A stretch of DNA of 64,000 nt, from the NCBI GenBank assembly GCA_030295235.1, contig AP026141.1:124001-188000 (forward strand), written 5' to 3'. This DNA is from Fistulifera solaris (taxonomy: Eukaryota; Bacillariophyta; Bacillariophyceae; Naviculales; Stauroneidaceae). The notes beneath the pieces are model-generated. The model did not search any database. It was not told the origin of the DNA and saw nothing but the letters and a program-made list of their open reading frames with translations. Of the stretch, positions 23,393-34,637 are shown piece by piece (position 1 is the stretch's first letter; each line of letters begins with the position of its first letter). A program made the translations under genes and the position numbers.

Positions 23393-24736
23393 CTATCGAG
23401 CGGCTTCTCTTTGATACACATAAACGCCCCGTATTTTCCAATAGGCTTCTTCCAGTGCCTCGGGCTCGGACGCCACGTAAGCATTGCAGGTTGCCACCAC
23501 GTCGTCGGGGACGGCAAACTGTGCCGCCAAATCCGGACAATCCTGCACAAAACGATTGCCCGCCACCGTCCCACAAAAGGCCAAGTTGAAAATAAGTCGC
23601 ATATTCGAGAAATGATCCGACGAACACGAACTGTTGGCCCCAATCGCAAAGTAAGCGTACGGCGCTTCGTGCCAGTCGTCGGGATTAGGTGCCACTGGAG
23701 CATCGGAACCCGCCGACACTAGAGCGTGTTCCAAATTCGCGGGATAACCTTGGGATTGTGGAAAGACCCACGATTTTATGTATCCGTGATCGGGATCCCA
23801 GTCGAGTACGTAGATACCACCCCCTTGCTCGTTAAAGCGTGCTCCCAACGTATTGTTATGAGGATGTGTCACGACACAACCTTGATTGCTCCACTGATGC
23901 GGTGCCAGTACCCAACAATTGTCGGCCGGAACACTGGTATTGTGATCCAATAGACCCGTAAATGTGTTCGGAATCCCCGTCGAACGATCCCAATCTCCCG
24001 TTTGAGCGTACGGCGGCACTTGGGCGTACATACTGCACGACTCGGACGTGTGGAGGGCCGTCTTGGCGTAGCTTTGATTGTTGACGCCTTCCACAATATC
24101 AATTTCGCCGTTATAGGGCCAGTGGTCCTCGTCCGTCAACCAAAAGGCCGGCCATGTTCCGCATCCAGCCGGTATGTGGTCGACGTGTAACACAAAAAGA
24201 CCCCGATCAAATCGCCGTTTTCCTTCCAAACGGATCGAAAAGCGCTGTTTGCCGGCATTGGGCGCGGATTTCATGATGAGGGCACCGTCGGAATGGATCT
24301 GAAGTAATTTTAGTTGATGCGCTCGTTTTCGACTCACGTACGTTTGGAAGCCGGCGGAACCGGCGGAATCGGGGCCGTCCAAGAAATCGTAGTAGTTTAA
24401 CAAATCTTCTCCTTGTTGCAATTCGATTAATCGAAAAGGGCCCGTGTAGTGTGTATTGTTATTGTGTGAATGTGTTTTAGGGTTCGATGCCTGTTGTTGC
24501 TGATTCCGAGCATACCATCCGAGCAGAAATGTGGCAATACTCATGAATAAAAATCCTATAGCTCGACTACTACAGAGAACGAGCGTTTGACGATGACGCT
24601 GTTGCGACTTTCGATTGTCTTGACTGTCGATTGACAGATGAATGTCACGATCACATGACGTCGAATCATCGGCTTCTTCTTCGTCCCTCTCATTCTTATT
24701 ACGAGACAGCAGTGCTGTTGATTCGTGTGGTGACAT
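23393..24736 (-). CDS. membrane-anchored GH16 beta-glucanase-like protein
   Basis: The protein has 447 residues and an intact frame. A hydrophobic stretch near residues 60-76 (GFLFMSIATFLLGWYA) after a charged N terminus indicates a type II anchor. The catalytic domain shows WPAFWLTDEDHWPYNGEIDI followed by VEG; the E-x-D-x-x-E triad holds the nucleophile and acid/base of GH16. GH16 enzymes cleave or remodel beta-1,3-glucans. In a diatom the candidate substrate is chrysolaminarin or a wall glucan, which is inference. It is divergent from the O-fucosyltransferase gene at 25192, and the shared 455-bp gap holds palindrome array C. Confidence 0.85.
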   Translation of the reverse strand: MSPHESTALLSRNKNERDEEEADDSTSCDRDIHLSIDSQDNRKSQQRHRQTLVLCSSRAIGFLFMSIATFLLGWYARNQQQQASNPKTHSHNNNTHYTGPFRLIELQQGEDLLNYYDFLDGPDSAGSAGFQTYVSRKRAHQLKLLQIHSDGALIMKSAPNAGKQRFSIRLEGKRRFDRGLFVLHVDHIPAGCGTWPAFWLTDEDHWPYNGEIDIVEGVNNQSYAKTALHTSESCSMYAQVPPYAQTGDWDRSTGIPNTFTGLLDHNTSVPADNCWVLAPHQWSNQGCVVTHPHNNTLGARFNEQGGGIYVLDWDPDHGYIKSWVFPQSQGYPANLEHALVSAGSDAPVAPNPDDWHEAPYAYFAIGANSSCSSDHFSNMRLIFNLAFCGTVAGNRFVQDCPDLAAQFAVPDDVVATCNAYVASEPEALEEAYWKIRGVYVYQREAAR

Positions 24737-24859
24737 TCTGTTCCTTTTTTGGGTATGTTGATTAATAATGTTATTTATTGCAATAAAGAAAAAGAAATAC
24801 GATAATGTTTCATCTTCCTTATCACCATCGACAAACGCGTGTTGCGATAAAAGTGTTCA

Positions 24860-25035
24860 CGTCTCCAGAAAAAATGTGGGCGTGTGCTTTTTTCACATCT
24901 CCAGAAAATGTGTAAATGTTTTATTTTCACTTTCCCAGAAATGTGGGCGAGTGCTTTTTCGCGTTCCCAGAAAATGTGGGCGGGTCTTTGTTTCGCGTGT
25001 CCAGAAAATGTGGGAGTGTGATTGAGGTATCCTGA
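24860..25035 (+). repeat. palindrome array C in a divergent promoter
   Basis: About five units of 30-36 nt have the form CCAGAAAATGTGGGCGTGTG followed by a T-rich stretch ending TTCAC. They are a variant of the arrays at 12.6 and 38.9 kb. The array lies between the 5' ends of the GH16 gene (24736, -) and the O-fucosyltransferase gene (25192, +). A single related unit (CCCACATTTTCTGGGAACGT) sits at about 41512-41532, upstream of the TspO-like gene. Confidence 0.7.
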
Positions 25036-25191
25036 AAGACCGCAATTTTGCTTGTGTGCGACAAAAAGAGTCATTTTCGACACGAGACTCTTTTTGTTAT
25101 CATCACCTGTCCTTATCGCATGCTATAATTACTCGTCTTTACCCTTGTTGTGTTTTGCAGAGCATAATCGAAGAATACTTTGTGAAAACGA

Positions 25192-26997
25192 ATGAGACGC
25201 ACGATACCGACACGGCGGACCGCGACACGCGGCTCCTTGCCGAGCCCCAATACACAAGTCGTTCAGTTGCTTGTGACGGCATCGTTCTGTTTAATTGTCA
25301 TGAGTTTCTTACCCATGATTGTATTGGAAGTATCGGAAGTCAATCACGAAGTCAGTGCTTTGTTAACGCACATGACTGGAGCGAACAATCACGAGGAACA
25401 TCATTCTCCGGTCACGATGAGTTCCGAAGGCGATAGCAAAGTCAGCAAAAGTCGCACAATCCCCAAACAACCACCACCCATGAAAACAACCAAAGACGGA
25501 CGTCACATTTTCGATTTAACACTCGACGATTTAATTCCCGATCCACCGCAATGGGATCAAAAACCCGTCGCACGTGGAATCGCGGGGCGACCTCTTTCTC
25601 AAACGCCACACGTGGCGACCGCCAAGCGGGCTCATTTAGACTGCGGCGACCTGGCGATGGATTCTTTGGCGTACTGGAATGTCGGTGGTGAAATACTCCG
25701 ATCACCCTTTTCGACCAAGAAACCCCATCAATACGTAACATTCAGTCCCGATCGAGGGGGGATGGAACAATGTACGCATGTCGTTGGAAATCATTTTTGT
25801 CATTGCGGCCGCGACGGGACGGACTTTGGTGTTACCACCCAAAGAACCACTGTATTTGATGCATCACGACAAGGCGAATCGGTATCGTGGCTTTGGTGAT
25901 TTCTTTCCTCTCGAACAGTTGCATCCCGTCGTGCCCGTCCTGTCGTTTCAAGACTTTTTTGAGAGTCCGCACCGTCCGCCCGTACCGTCGCACATCGACG
26001 AGGCGGCCATTCAAAAAGCTGCCGATCATTGTGACAAACGAGATGCTTCCGAAAATGCGTGTCGGCATGTCTTTGATTATTTGGAAGCCACGGGGGTTCA
26101 TCAAAATATCAGTGCCGTCCACACGTGTATGATTTTTGACGAAACGGCCTACGTGACGGGGAAGCCACCGACCAATGCGACGATACTGGAACACGTCCAA
26201 CAAGTCTGTGGCCCGACACGGGATCAAGTGTACTTTACCCAAGAAATGAATGATCCGGATATTCTCTTCTTCGCGGCGGGCAACAAAACCTTTCGTTTGT
26301 TGACACATTTCTATGGCATGATTCATTTTACCAATCCAGTTTATGACAACTACTTTCGAAGATTTGTGCGTGATTATTTGCATTATCATGAAGCTATTTA
26401 TTGTGCGGCGGGGAAGATTGTCAAGGCAATTCAAAAAGAGGCGGCCTTGTTGAATGCGAATATCACGGACCCCAAATACGCGGTGCGTGGTGAAGATGGT
26501 TCGGGTGGATATTCGGCGTTACACGTGCGGCGGGGTGATTTGCAGTACAAGAAAGTAAAAATCCCCGCGCAGGAATGGTACGACAATACCAAAGATGTGT
26601 GGTATCCGAAGGAGTTGTTGTATATCGCAACCGACGAACGGGACAAGTCGTTCTTTAATGATATCAAGAAACATCACGAACTGCGCTTCTTGGATGATTA
26701 TTGGGATCTGGCAAATCTGAGTTCCTTAGACCCCAACTACATGGGCATGATTGATACTATTGTGGCCAGTCGGGGGAGGGCTTACGCGGGGACGTGGTTT
26801 AGTACGTTTTCGGGGTATATTAATCGATTACGGGGATATCATGGCTTGAGTATGCAGATTCATGGTACGGCTTCTTGCCCAAGAAAGAAGCCGTCCACGA
26901 GTGGAAATTGGTGAACGAATTCGCCTATGCCTATGAGTGGCCAGATGGTTGGATTGGAATTGATGCCGATGTTTGGCCAGATAGAGATAAGTTTTAA
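25192..26997 (+). CDS. GDP-fucose protein O-fucosyltransferase-like enzyme
   Basis: ATG 25192 opens a type II membrane anchor (residues about 24-47, VVQLLVTASFCLIVMSFLPM). Family motifs are GGWNNVRMSLEIIFVIAAAT near the start of the catalytic domain and SALHVRRGDLQYKKVKI, the GDP-binding His-Val-Arg-Arg segment. YAGTWFSTFSGYINRLRGY follows in the C-terminal half. The enzyme should transfer fucose from GDP-fucose in the ER or Golgi; the acceptor is unknown. Two frame breaks: G6 at 25756-25761 (one extra G), and one base missing near 26855, after which the true C terminus reads WYGFLPKKEAVHEW and ends at 26997. No intron is seen. Confidence 0.8.
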
Positions 26998-27793
26998 ATA
27001 ACAAATCAACTGCGGGTTTGTACAGTACTTCAAGGTGAATGCATTTGATTTGCTTATGTGTGGTCTACCAACAATTGTAGCATACTCCGTAATGGATTGG
27101 AGCTCTACGGAAATTCCATCGATTTTATCGCTGTGGTCAATAAAATCAACAAAAGTGGTTGAATTCGACGTAAGTCCCAAAAGGGAGGAGGATTTTGAGG
27201 AATGAGCTACGAATTGTTATGGTTTATGATCGAAGGTAGTTCTTAAGTCCTCACCGTAATTTTTTGCATTGCAATGTTTGGAATATTAACGAATCCGGGA
27301 TTGAAAAGAAATTTGAGTCGTTGAAAAAGTAATCTACTCTTTACAGCAGTGTCCAAGCATGTCTTGGGTCTTGGGTCACGCAATTGACGCAATTCATCGC
27401 TACGATGTCGTCGGAACCAACAGCACCTTTCAAACTAAGATAATGAAGTGAGATACTTGCATCGATTGGTCAAAATATCTCAGAATGTGGTTTGTTGCAT
27501 TGCCATGAATTTTTACCACTCGGGCCGCCGACACCTTATCAGTCTTGTTTTTATTTTAAAAATCATAGACTAGTGATTCACGCTCATAACCTGTTGCGTG
27601 CAAAACCGTCCATCGGTGGTCTGCCCGACGCACGGAAAGTGGTGGGGAAAACGCGCTTGCTCGATCCTTGCATTTCTTCCCTCTCACATCTCATGCTTCG
27701 AAAGTAGCTGCGATAGTTGCATTACAAGTACATTATAGGAGCAAAAAGGACCATTCCTTATAAACATAATTAACGAAAAGAACAAAAAATAAC
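26998..27793. other. intergenic, nothing recognised
   Basis: Roughly 800 bp between the O-fucosyltransferase and eIF3c genes, both on the plus strand. No frame resembles a protein family, and no tRNA-like promoter boxes with a consistent fold were found. The last part is A-rich just before the eIF3c ATG. Confidence 0.35.
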
Positions 27794-30700
27794 ATGGCTT
27801 CGAAATTCTGGGCAGCAGACGGCAGCTCCGACTCGGAAAGCGACGCCTCCAGCGGATCCAGCTCGGGCTACAGCTCGGACGGGCAGCGCGGAAACAACGA
27901 CAACCGACTGGCTTATGTGTTCAGTGACAGCGACTCGAGTGACGATGAAGGACGCGTCGTCAAGTCGGGCAAGGAACGTGCGTTAGAAAGCTTTCAGACC
28001 CATGGCAAAAATTTGCGAAAGCACATGAAGGACTCGGATTATTGGGAAATTCAACAAGAGTTTGATTTGTTGATGAAAACTATGATCAAAGCAAAGCAGT
28101 ATCTTGCGGAGGGTGTCCCGCGGCCTTTGGTTAAGATCCTCGTTGATTTGGAAGATTATGTCACGGAAAAACTCAAAGATAAAGCCGCTTTCAAAAGTTG
28201 TCTGCTCGCCAAGGTCGTGCTTTGAACCGCATGAAATTGACGCTGAAGAAACACAACAAAGCTTACGAAGTTGTCATTCAAGCGTACCGTCAAAATCCCA
28301 TGGTTTCGGACGACGAAGAGGCGGATGATGATTCCTCGAAGAGTAGTGGCAGCAGTAGTAGCAGTAGCAGCAGCTCCAGTAGTAGTTCCAGCAGCTCGAG
28401 CTCCGACTCGAGCGCGAAGAAAAAGGAAGCGACAAGGACAGCGATTCGGTAAGTTCCCTATTTCGTGCGTTTCAATTGATCCGGCTATACCACAAGGATG
28501 CCCTTCACCTCGCTCGAGGTCGAATTCCTCGTTTCCGATGTCGCGTGGACACGTTCTTGAGCTCGCTGTCAAAGCGATGCGAAGGATCTGTGTCCACGAT
28601 GAATGAGACTAATTCTGTGTAACGAACAGCTACTTTGAGTGATGATTTGCAGTCGAAACATGCTTCTTCTTTATTTCTTGTCGCTCACTTACGTCTTGCT
28701 TTCTACCTTTCCAGGACTCGGATGATGAATCGGATGATAGCGACGTGGATTGGGATGCCGATAGTTCTTCGTCCTCGTCCAGCGACGATGAAGCGGAAGG
28801 AGGTCTTTCTCAGCTCAAGGGACGAGCACTGTGGTTGAAGAAAACAGTCAGCACCAAAAAGAAGGAAAATAAGGTCAAGAGTGACAAGCCGAAAGCTTCA
28901 CAGGACTTGAAAAAAGCAGCGAGGTTGGCAGCGGAAGCATTGACTGCAACCAAGTCAGTAATTCCGGCAGAAGGTCTAACACCCAGTATCTTGGACCGCA
29001 AAGTTAAAGAGCTTGCGGCTCAACGCGGACGTCGTGGCAAAGATAATCGTCAGTTGCTCCGTGAATTGGAAGCGTTGTCGCGCCTTTCCCTCAAATTTGG
29101 ACCACGCGTTGAGGTCCCCATTCTTATGTATGTAATTTCGGCTCAGTTCGGACTCCAGCGTACTATGGAGGATTTCATGGATACGCTAACTTGGAAAGCT
29201 TGCGCTGGATACTTGCAACGTATTGCTGATGTCGTCGATGAAGGATATACTCTTAGCAATGAGGCTGTTGACGAAAGTGACTTGTTCCTCAGTTCAGGGG
29301 GTCACACGAAGATGAAGGCTGCGGCTAATGCGGCCGACGGCGCCATGGCTGCAGTCGCAGCCGATGAGAAGTTGGTCAACCCGCATACTGGTGAGTCTGA
29401 GACTCAAGATGAACGGGCTGAACGATTGCGCTTGGAAAAGAGAAGGCGATGACTGCCGAAGAAAAGAAAGTCATACCTGTAGTGGGTTCTCTTGCTCTAC
29501 ATCTTAGCCGTCTGGAGGAAGAGTACACCAAAAGCTTGCAGAGGACGTCACATCACTCGCAAGAATATATTGCGCGCCTGAGAGACGAATCAAAGTTGGT
29601 GGAGCTTTTGGCTCGATTCCAGTCTTACTTTGAGCAGCAAAATATGCCCAGTGAAGCAGCTGCACTTGCTCAGCTACGAGTTGAACATTTGTATTATCGT
29701 CACGACTCCATTGCACGCGAAGTCGACAAAGCCGCACTTTTCAACGAGCGATTTGGAGACGTCGCTATGCTGCACCCATCGTGTCATGTGGTTGAGGAAG
29801 CCTTCACTGGTCCGCACGATTTCAGCAAAATCCATCCAGGTGCCGTTCAAGGAAAGCCTTCCATTCAAAGTGAATCTGAGACCGATTTTGCAGGGCTTAT
29901 ATCGGATCTTTGCAAGTATGTTTACAAACATGGGACCGATCAGGCTAAAATGCGTGCTGTTATATGCCACGTTTACCACCATGCTATTCACGACAGATTT
30001 TTGGATGCCAGAGATTTGTTGCTTATGTCGCATTTGCAAGACAAGATTCATGACTGCGGCGATACGTCCACGATGATCATGTTCAACAGAATGATGGTGA
30101 ACATTGGCATGTGTGCGTTCCGCCTGGGTCGCATTTACGACGCTCATCAATGTCTTGCCGACATTTGCTCTGTCCGTGTCCGCGAATTGTTGGCTCAGGG
30201 AGTGACTATGGGCAGGTTTAACGAAAAAAGTGCGGAACAAGAAAAAGCAGAGAAGCGTCGTCAGGTGCCTTATCATCAGCATATCAATCTCGATTTGCTT
30301 GAGGCATGCCATTTGATCAGTGCAATGCTGTTGGAGGTTCCTAACATGGCTGGCGAAGCCTCCAATCGCCGTGGACGCGTTATTTCGCGAACCTTCCGTA
30401 AATATCACGATCAATACAACCACCAAGTCTTTACGGGTCCTCCTGAGCAGACACGCGATTTTGTGATGTGTGCGGCAAAGCATCTCATGAAGGGCGAATG
30501 GCAAACATGTGCTGAGCTTGTGTCCAATCTTGATGTGTGGCAGCTCGTTCCAGGAGAAGATGCGGCCAAGAAGATTGGAAAGATGTTGACGGAAAAGGTA
30601 AAGCTAGAAGGTCTCCGCACGTATTTGTTCGCCTTCTCTACGCAATACGATTCGATGTCGCTAGCCCAGCTTTGTGCCATGTTTGAAATGACAAAGAATG

Positions 30701-31137
30701 AAGTGCATAGTGTTGTTTCGAAGATGATGATTAATCGCGAACTGTACGCTAGCTGGGATCAGCCTACGGAGACGATTGTCTTGCAGCGTGTGGAGCCTAC
30801 GGCACTACAAGTCATGGCTCTCCAATTTGCGGAGAAAGCAGGTGTTCTTATGGAAACCAACGAGAGACTACTAGACGCTCAGACCGGAGGACATGGATTC
30901 AAAGACGATCACTGGAAAATGGCGATGGCGATGACCGTTGGCAAGGACGTGGAGGAAATCAACGGGGCCATCAACGTGGAGGCCGCGGCGGGCGCGGCGG
31001 TGGAAACCAACGCGGCCGAGGAGGAGGAGGTTTCCAACGTGGCAAAGATCGTAACCAGGGACGTCGCACAGGTGGTGGCCGCGGTGGCGGCCGTGGTGGT
31101 GACAAGAATCGAGATCGCCGTAATTAGATATAATTGG
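27794..31137 (+). CDS. EIF3C: translation initiation factor 3 subunit C
   Basis: eIF3c is a core PCI-domain subunit that links eIF3 to the 40S ribosome and to eIF1 and eIF5. The start MASKFWAADGSSDSESDAS is typical, followed by acidic/Ser runs, the NRMKLTLKKHNKAYE region, QFGLQRTMEDFMDTLTWKAC, FLDARDLLLMSHLQDKIHD and the PCI segment EGLRTYLFAFSTQYDSMSLA. Exons are 27794-28448 and 28715-31137, with a 266-nt intron. Four or five A-run breaks, each lacking one A, must be bridged: 28193-28196, 28430-28434, 29436-29439 and 30916-30919. Bridging the last replaces an odd hydrophobic tail by an Arg/Gly-rich tail (GRGGNQRGHQRGGRGG), ending at 31137, which fits plant homologues. Confidence 0.9.
28544..28598 (+). 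ncRNA. possible H/ACA-type snoRNA hairpin inside eIF3c intron
   Basis: The 266-nt intron is the longest confident one in the window. CGTGGACAC (28544-28552) pairs perfectly with GTGTCCACG (28590-28598). Inside is a 5-bp stem TCGCT/AGCGA with a 5-nt loop, leaving a two-sided internal loop like a pseudouridylation pocket. An ANANNA match (AGACTA, 28606-28611) follows. A second hairpin ending in ACA is not convincing, so this is only a candidate. Confidence 0.2.
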
Positions 31138-31703
31138 TGCTTACGTCAATTACATCATCTAATCATTCTTGCTACGTTGAGTTGTTTGTGTGATTTGTGA
31201 TCTGTTATGGTACTACCAGCTAAAATAGACCGACCCATCTCTACGGTCTTTATTATTATTTGGGGCAAACGTAGACTCTAGCCAAAAGCTCTCTCGATCG
31301 GATAAGGTTTGGAATGCCGTGCCCGTCTATTGAACGAGGTTGGATTCGATTTAGATGTAGGTCGCCTAACAAATTTTCTGATCCATTATATCCACAATAT
31401 TTTGAAAATGTAATTAGGTAATGAATTAAATCAACGGAAATGAAGGCACGGTTTGAATTGTTTCGTCCTCCTATGATCTCTAATTCCAAATACTCTGAAC
31501 CGAGTAGTATGCGCGGAACTGTAGTCGGGGGGAAGGCGCTTTCCCTCCGAGCCTCCAAGGTTCTTATGCGGCCGCGGTGGGTCTTTTGCAGGTTTGGTGC
31601 AACGAGGTAAGAGTGAGAGTGTATCATCCTTCATTCCAATTGCTTCATTCTTTTCCATTGTATTTTTATTCATTCGCACGCACCGGGAGTACACAAGCAC
31701 AAG
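31138..31703. other. intergenic, nothing recognised
   Basis: Terminator and promoter space between eIF3c and the LRR protein gene, both on the plus strand. Antisense open frames near 31256-31865 have no family features. Confidence 0.35.
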
Positions 31704-34368
31704 ATGATAGTGCGTGCGATTACTGCGGTCTCTTTGCTCGCGCTCGTATCCAGTACGGACGTAAGGCGAAGACGGCGCGTCTCGTTTTTGGATGTCGATC
31801 CGCATGTGGGTGAAGTACTGCATCACCAACAGGATATGTTTTTCGCGATGGAAGAAAGACAACAATTTTTAGACATGTTTCAGTCGAATTCGTTCGGTAG
31901 TTTTTCCATGCCGGTTACGAAAGCGCCAGCGGTAGTTGCACCGACTCCCATTGTTGTACCTACAATCCCTTCTTCTCCTACTCCGTCGACTCCTTCCGTA
32001 ATTGCGCCATCCGCTCCTTCTCCAGTAACAGAGCCGTCGGTTCCGACGATCATTGCGCCGTCGGTGCCTTCTGTACCGACTCCTATAATCACTCCCTCGG
32101 TGCCTTCGGCTCCGACTCCGGATATTACGCCCACTGCTCCGGTAGCAATCCCCACCGTTCCGTCGGCTCCATCGATTATCACCCCGTCGGCTCCTTCGGT
32201 GATTGCACCGACGTCGGATATTACGCCCACAATTCCTTCCGTGCCGACGCCGGATGTTACACCGACCGTCCCTTCGGTGGTAGCCCCCACGCCGGTAGCC
32301 GCGCCCACAGTTCCTTCTCCCGTGATTGCACCTGCAACTCCTTCGGTAATTACGCCGACAACCCCTTCGGTAATTGCACCTACAACACCTTCCGTGATTG
32401 CCCCTGCAACACCTTCTGTAGTTGCTCCGACAGCGCCTTCAGTCATTACACCGACAACACCTTCAGTCGTTGCACCGACCGCTCCTTCAGGTGTCATGCC
32501 CACCGTTCCTACGTCTCCGGCCGTACCGACAATTATCGTTCCGGTGACGGGATCGCCCGTCGTTGCACGCACCGAAGCACCCAGCGATTTTGATTCTCAA
32601 GTACCCAGTGGAAGTGGTAGTTCCGACGTGCCCAATGCCAGCATCGAAACGCTGGTACCCAGTACCAGCACGGGATCGCCGGGAATCTCCGATGCTCCCG
32701 CGCAAGAACGCACCGAAGCGCCCGTGGCGTGCCCGACGTCCCGTCAAGAAGCCTTGTTACAGACACTCAATGGCACGACCAGTACGACATTGCTGCTCAA
32801 TGCATCGTCATCGCAAGGACAAGCCTTTGCGTGGTTGTTGAACAATGATACCACTTACAGTCCTTGCGCAGAAAATATTCCGCAACGGTACGCACTGGCC
32901 GTTTTGAATTATGAATGGCAAAATTTTGCCACTCGCAACAATACCGGGTGGTTGTTGGCGTCTTCGGAATGTGAATGGCAGTATGTCGAGTGTGATCCCA
33001 GTTCGAAGGTCGTGGTGGAATTGGTATTTAGTAAGTTAAATGGAGATGGCATATCGTGCGAATGATCAGGAAACAAGGACATTGGACTAACCCATTCTCT
33101 TATCCTATTTTGCATTACAGATAACTTGGGCTTGACAGGAACGATCCCTCCAGAAATCATTGTATTGTCGAGCTTGCGAACATTGTACCTGTTTGGTAAC
33201 AATCTCAACGGCGCGTTCCCATCGGAATTCGGATCGATGCAAGAACTCACGGAACTCGATGTAGAAGAAAACTCGTTACAGGGCAATCCATGGAGTGTAT
33301 TGAATCCTTTGACCAATTTACGGCGTTTGCGATTGAGTTCCAACATGTTTACCGGTACCCTTCCGAACACGATTGGGGATATGGTAGAGTTGCGTGAACT
33401 GTGGGTTGCCGACAATATGTTTATGGGAACGCTGCCGACGCAACTGGCTCTCTTGTCTTCTCTTCGTAAGTGTATGCAGTGTGGCATTCACTGCGAATCC
33501 CATCATCCAAAAAACTCACCGTATTCGTCTTTACGCATTTGCTCTTTGATTGCAGAATCGCTCATCGTATTCGAAAATAGCTTTACTGGAACATTACCGA
33601 AAGAGCTGGCCAGCTTGGATCTTCTGGAATTCCGTGCTAATCAAAACCAACTCATGGGTACTATACCGACGGAAATAACGCAGAACAGCACCATGCAATT
33701 CCTCAGACTGGACAGTAATCAATTTACTGGTACCATCCCCTCAACAATTGGCGATATGACGGGATTAGTGGATCTTCGTCTGAACAACAACACACTGACG
33801 GGTCCCATTCCTTTCACATTTTACGGGCTCAACCAACTGCGTAAGTCTCATATATTTGCGTCTGTTGTAACAGAGAATGATCTGGTCTGTTTTTACTCAC
33901 ACTTTGAAAATCCCAGTTGTCGTGGACCTCAGTTTTAACGCCCTGACAGGTTCCATTCGTGATAATTTCGGTTTGTTTGAACAGCTGACACACTTTGACG
34001 TGTCAAACAATCAATTAACTGGTGTCATTCCAGCGTCTTTGTTTGACGTCCCCACGATTCGGCTGCTGTATTTGGCCCGCAACCAACTTTTCGGCCCCAT
34101 TCCGAGCAACTACGGTTCCGCCATGTCATTGCGCGATCTGTATATACAAGGTAATCAGTTGCAGGGTACCGTGCCTCCCATTTCCGCTGGAGGTCTAGCT
34201 TCCTTGACGGAATTTTTACTGCATGACAACAATATTGAAGGTCAAATGCCGGCGTCCGTCTGCGCCTTGCTTTCAACGCGGGCACTAGAAGATTTATGGG
34301 CCGATTGCGATGTGGGAGGCCTCATCGAGTGTTCTTGTTGCACTCAATGCAGCAATTTCCCGCTATAG
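31704..34368 (+). CDS. secreted leucine-rich-repeat protein with P/T/S-rich stalk
   Basis: ATG 31704 begins a signal peptide (MIVRAITAVSLLALVSS). Residues about 75-290 are a Pro/Thr/Ser/Val stalk made of near-repeats such as APTTPSVIAP and ITPTTPSV, likely O-glycosylated. A Cys-flanked cap (CEWQYVECD) precedes plant-type LRRs: LGLTGTIPPEI, FTGTLPNTIGDM, FTGTIPSTIGDM and LTGPIPFTFYGLNQL, ending in a Cys-rich cap (CSCCTQCSNF). Four exons: 31704-33030, 33121-33465, 33556-33840 and 33917-34368, with introns of 90, 90 and 76 nt. No C-terminal membrane segment or kinase is present, so a secreted wall or adhesive protein is the natural inference. The frame is intact. Confidence 0.85.
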
Positions 34369-34637
34369 GTTATGAAACAGAGAGACACTGAATGCCAGGC
34401 TTAATTTTATGTTGAAGTAGAGATTATTTTTATTACTCCTTTTGATTTCTTTCTGGAAGCAACGATATGATCGTAAATAGTAAATATTAGAAACAAATGT
34501 GAGCCGTACCGCTTAGCAATGAGCACGGATACTTGAAGAAGAATGGCAAGCAGCGTAAAGCAATCTCAAGCTACACCGTCATCTATCATTATCGAGTACG
34601 AACGTCAGTGACTCCGTACTATCTTGTATTGTCTACG

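Noticed and set aside
28639-28648. GTGATGA in the eIF3c intron as a C box of a C/D snoRNA
   Set aside because: No CTGA D box follows before the splice acceptor and no terminal stem pairs.
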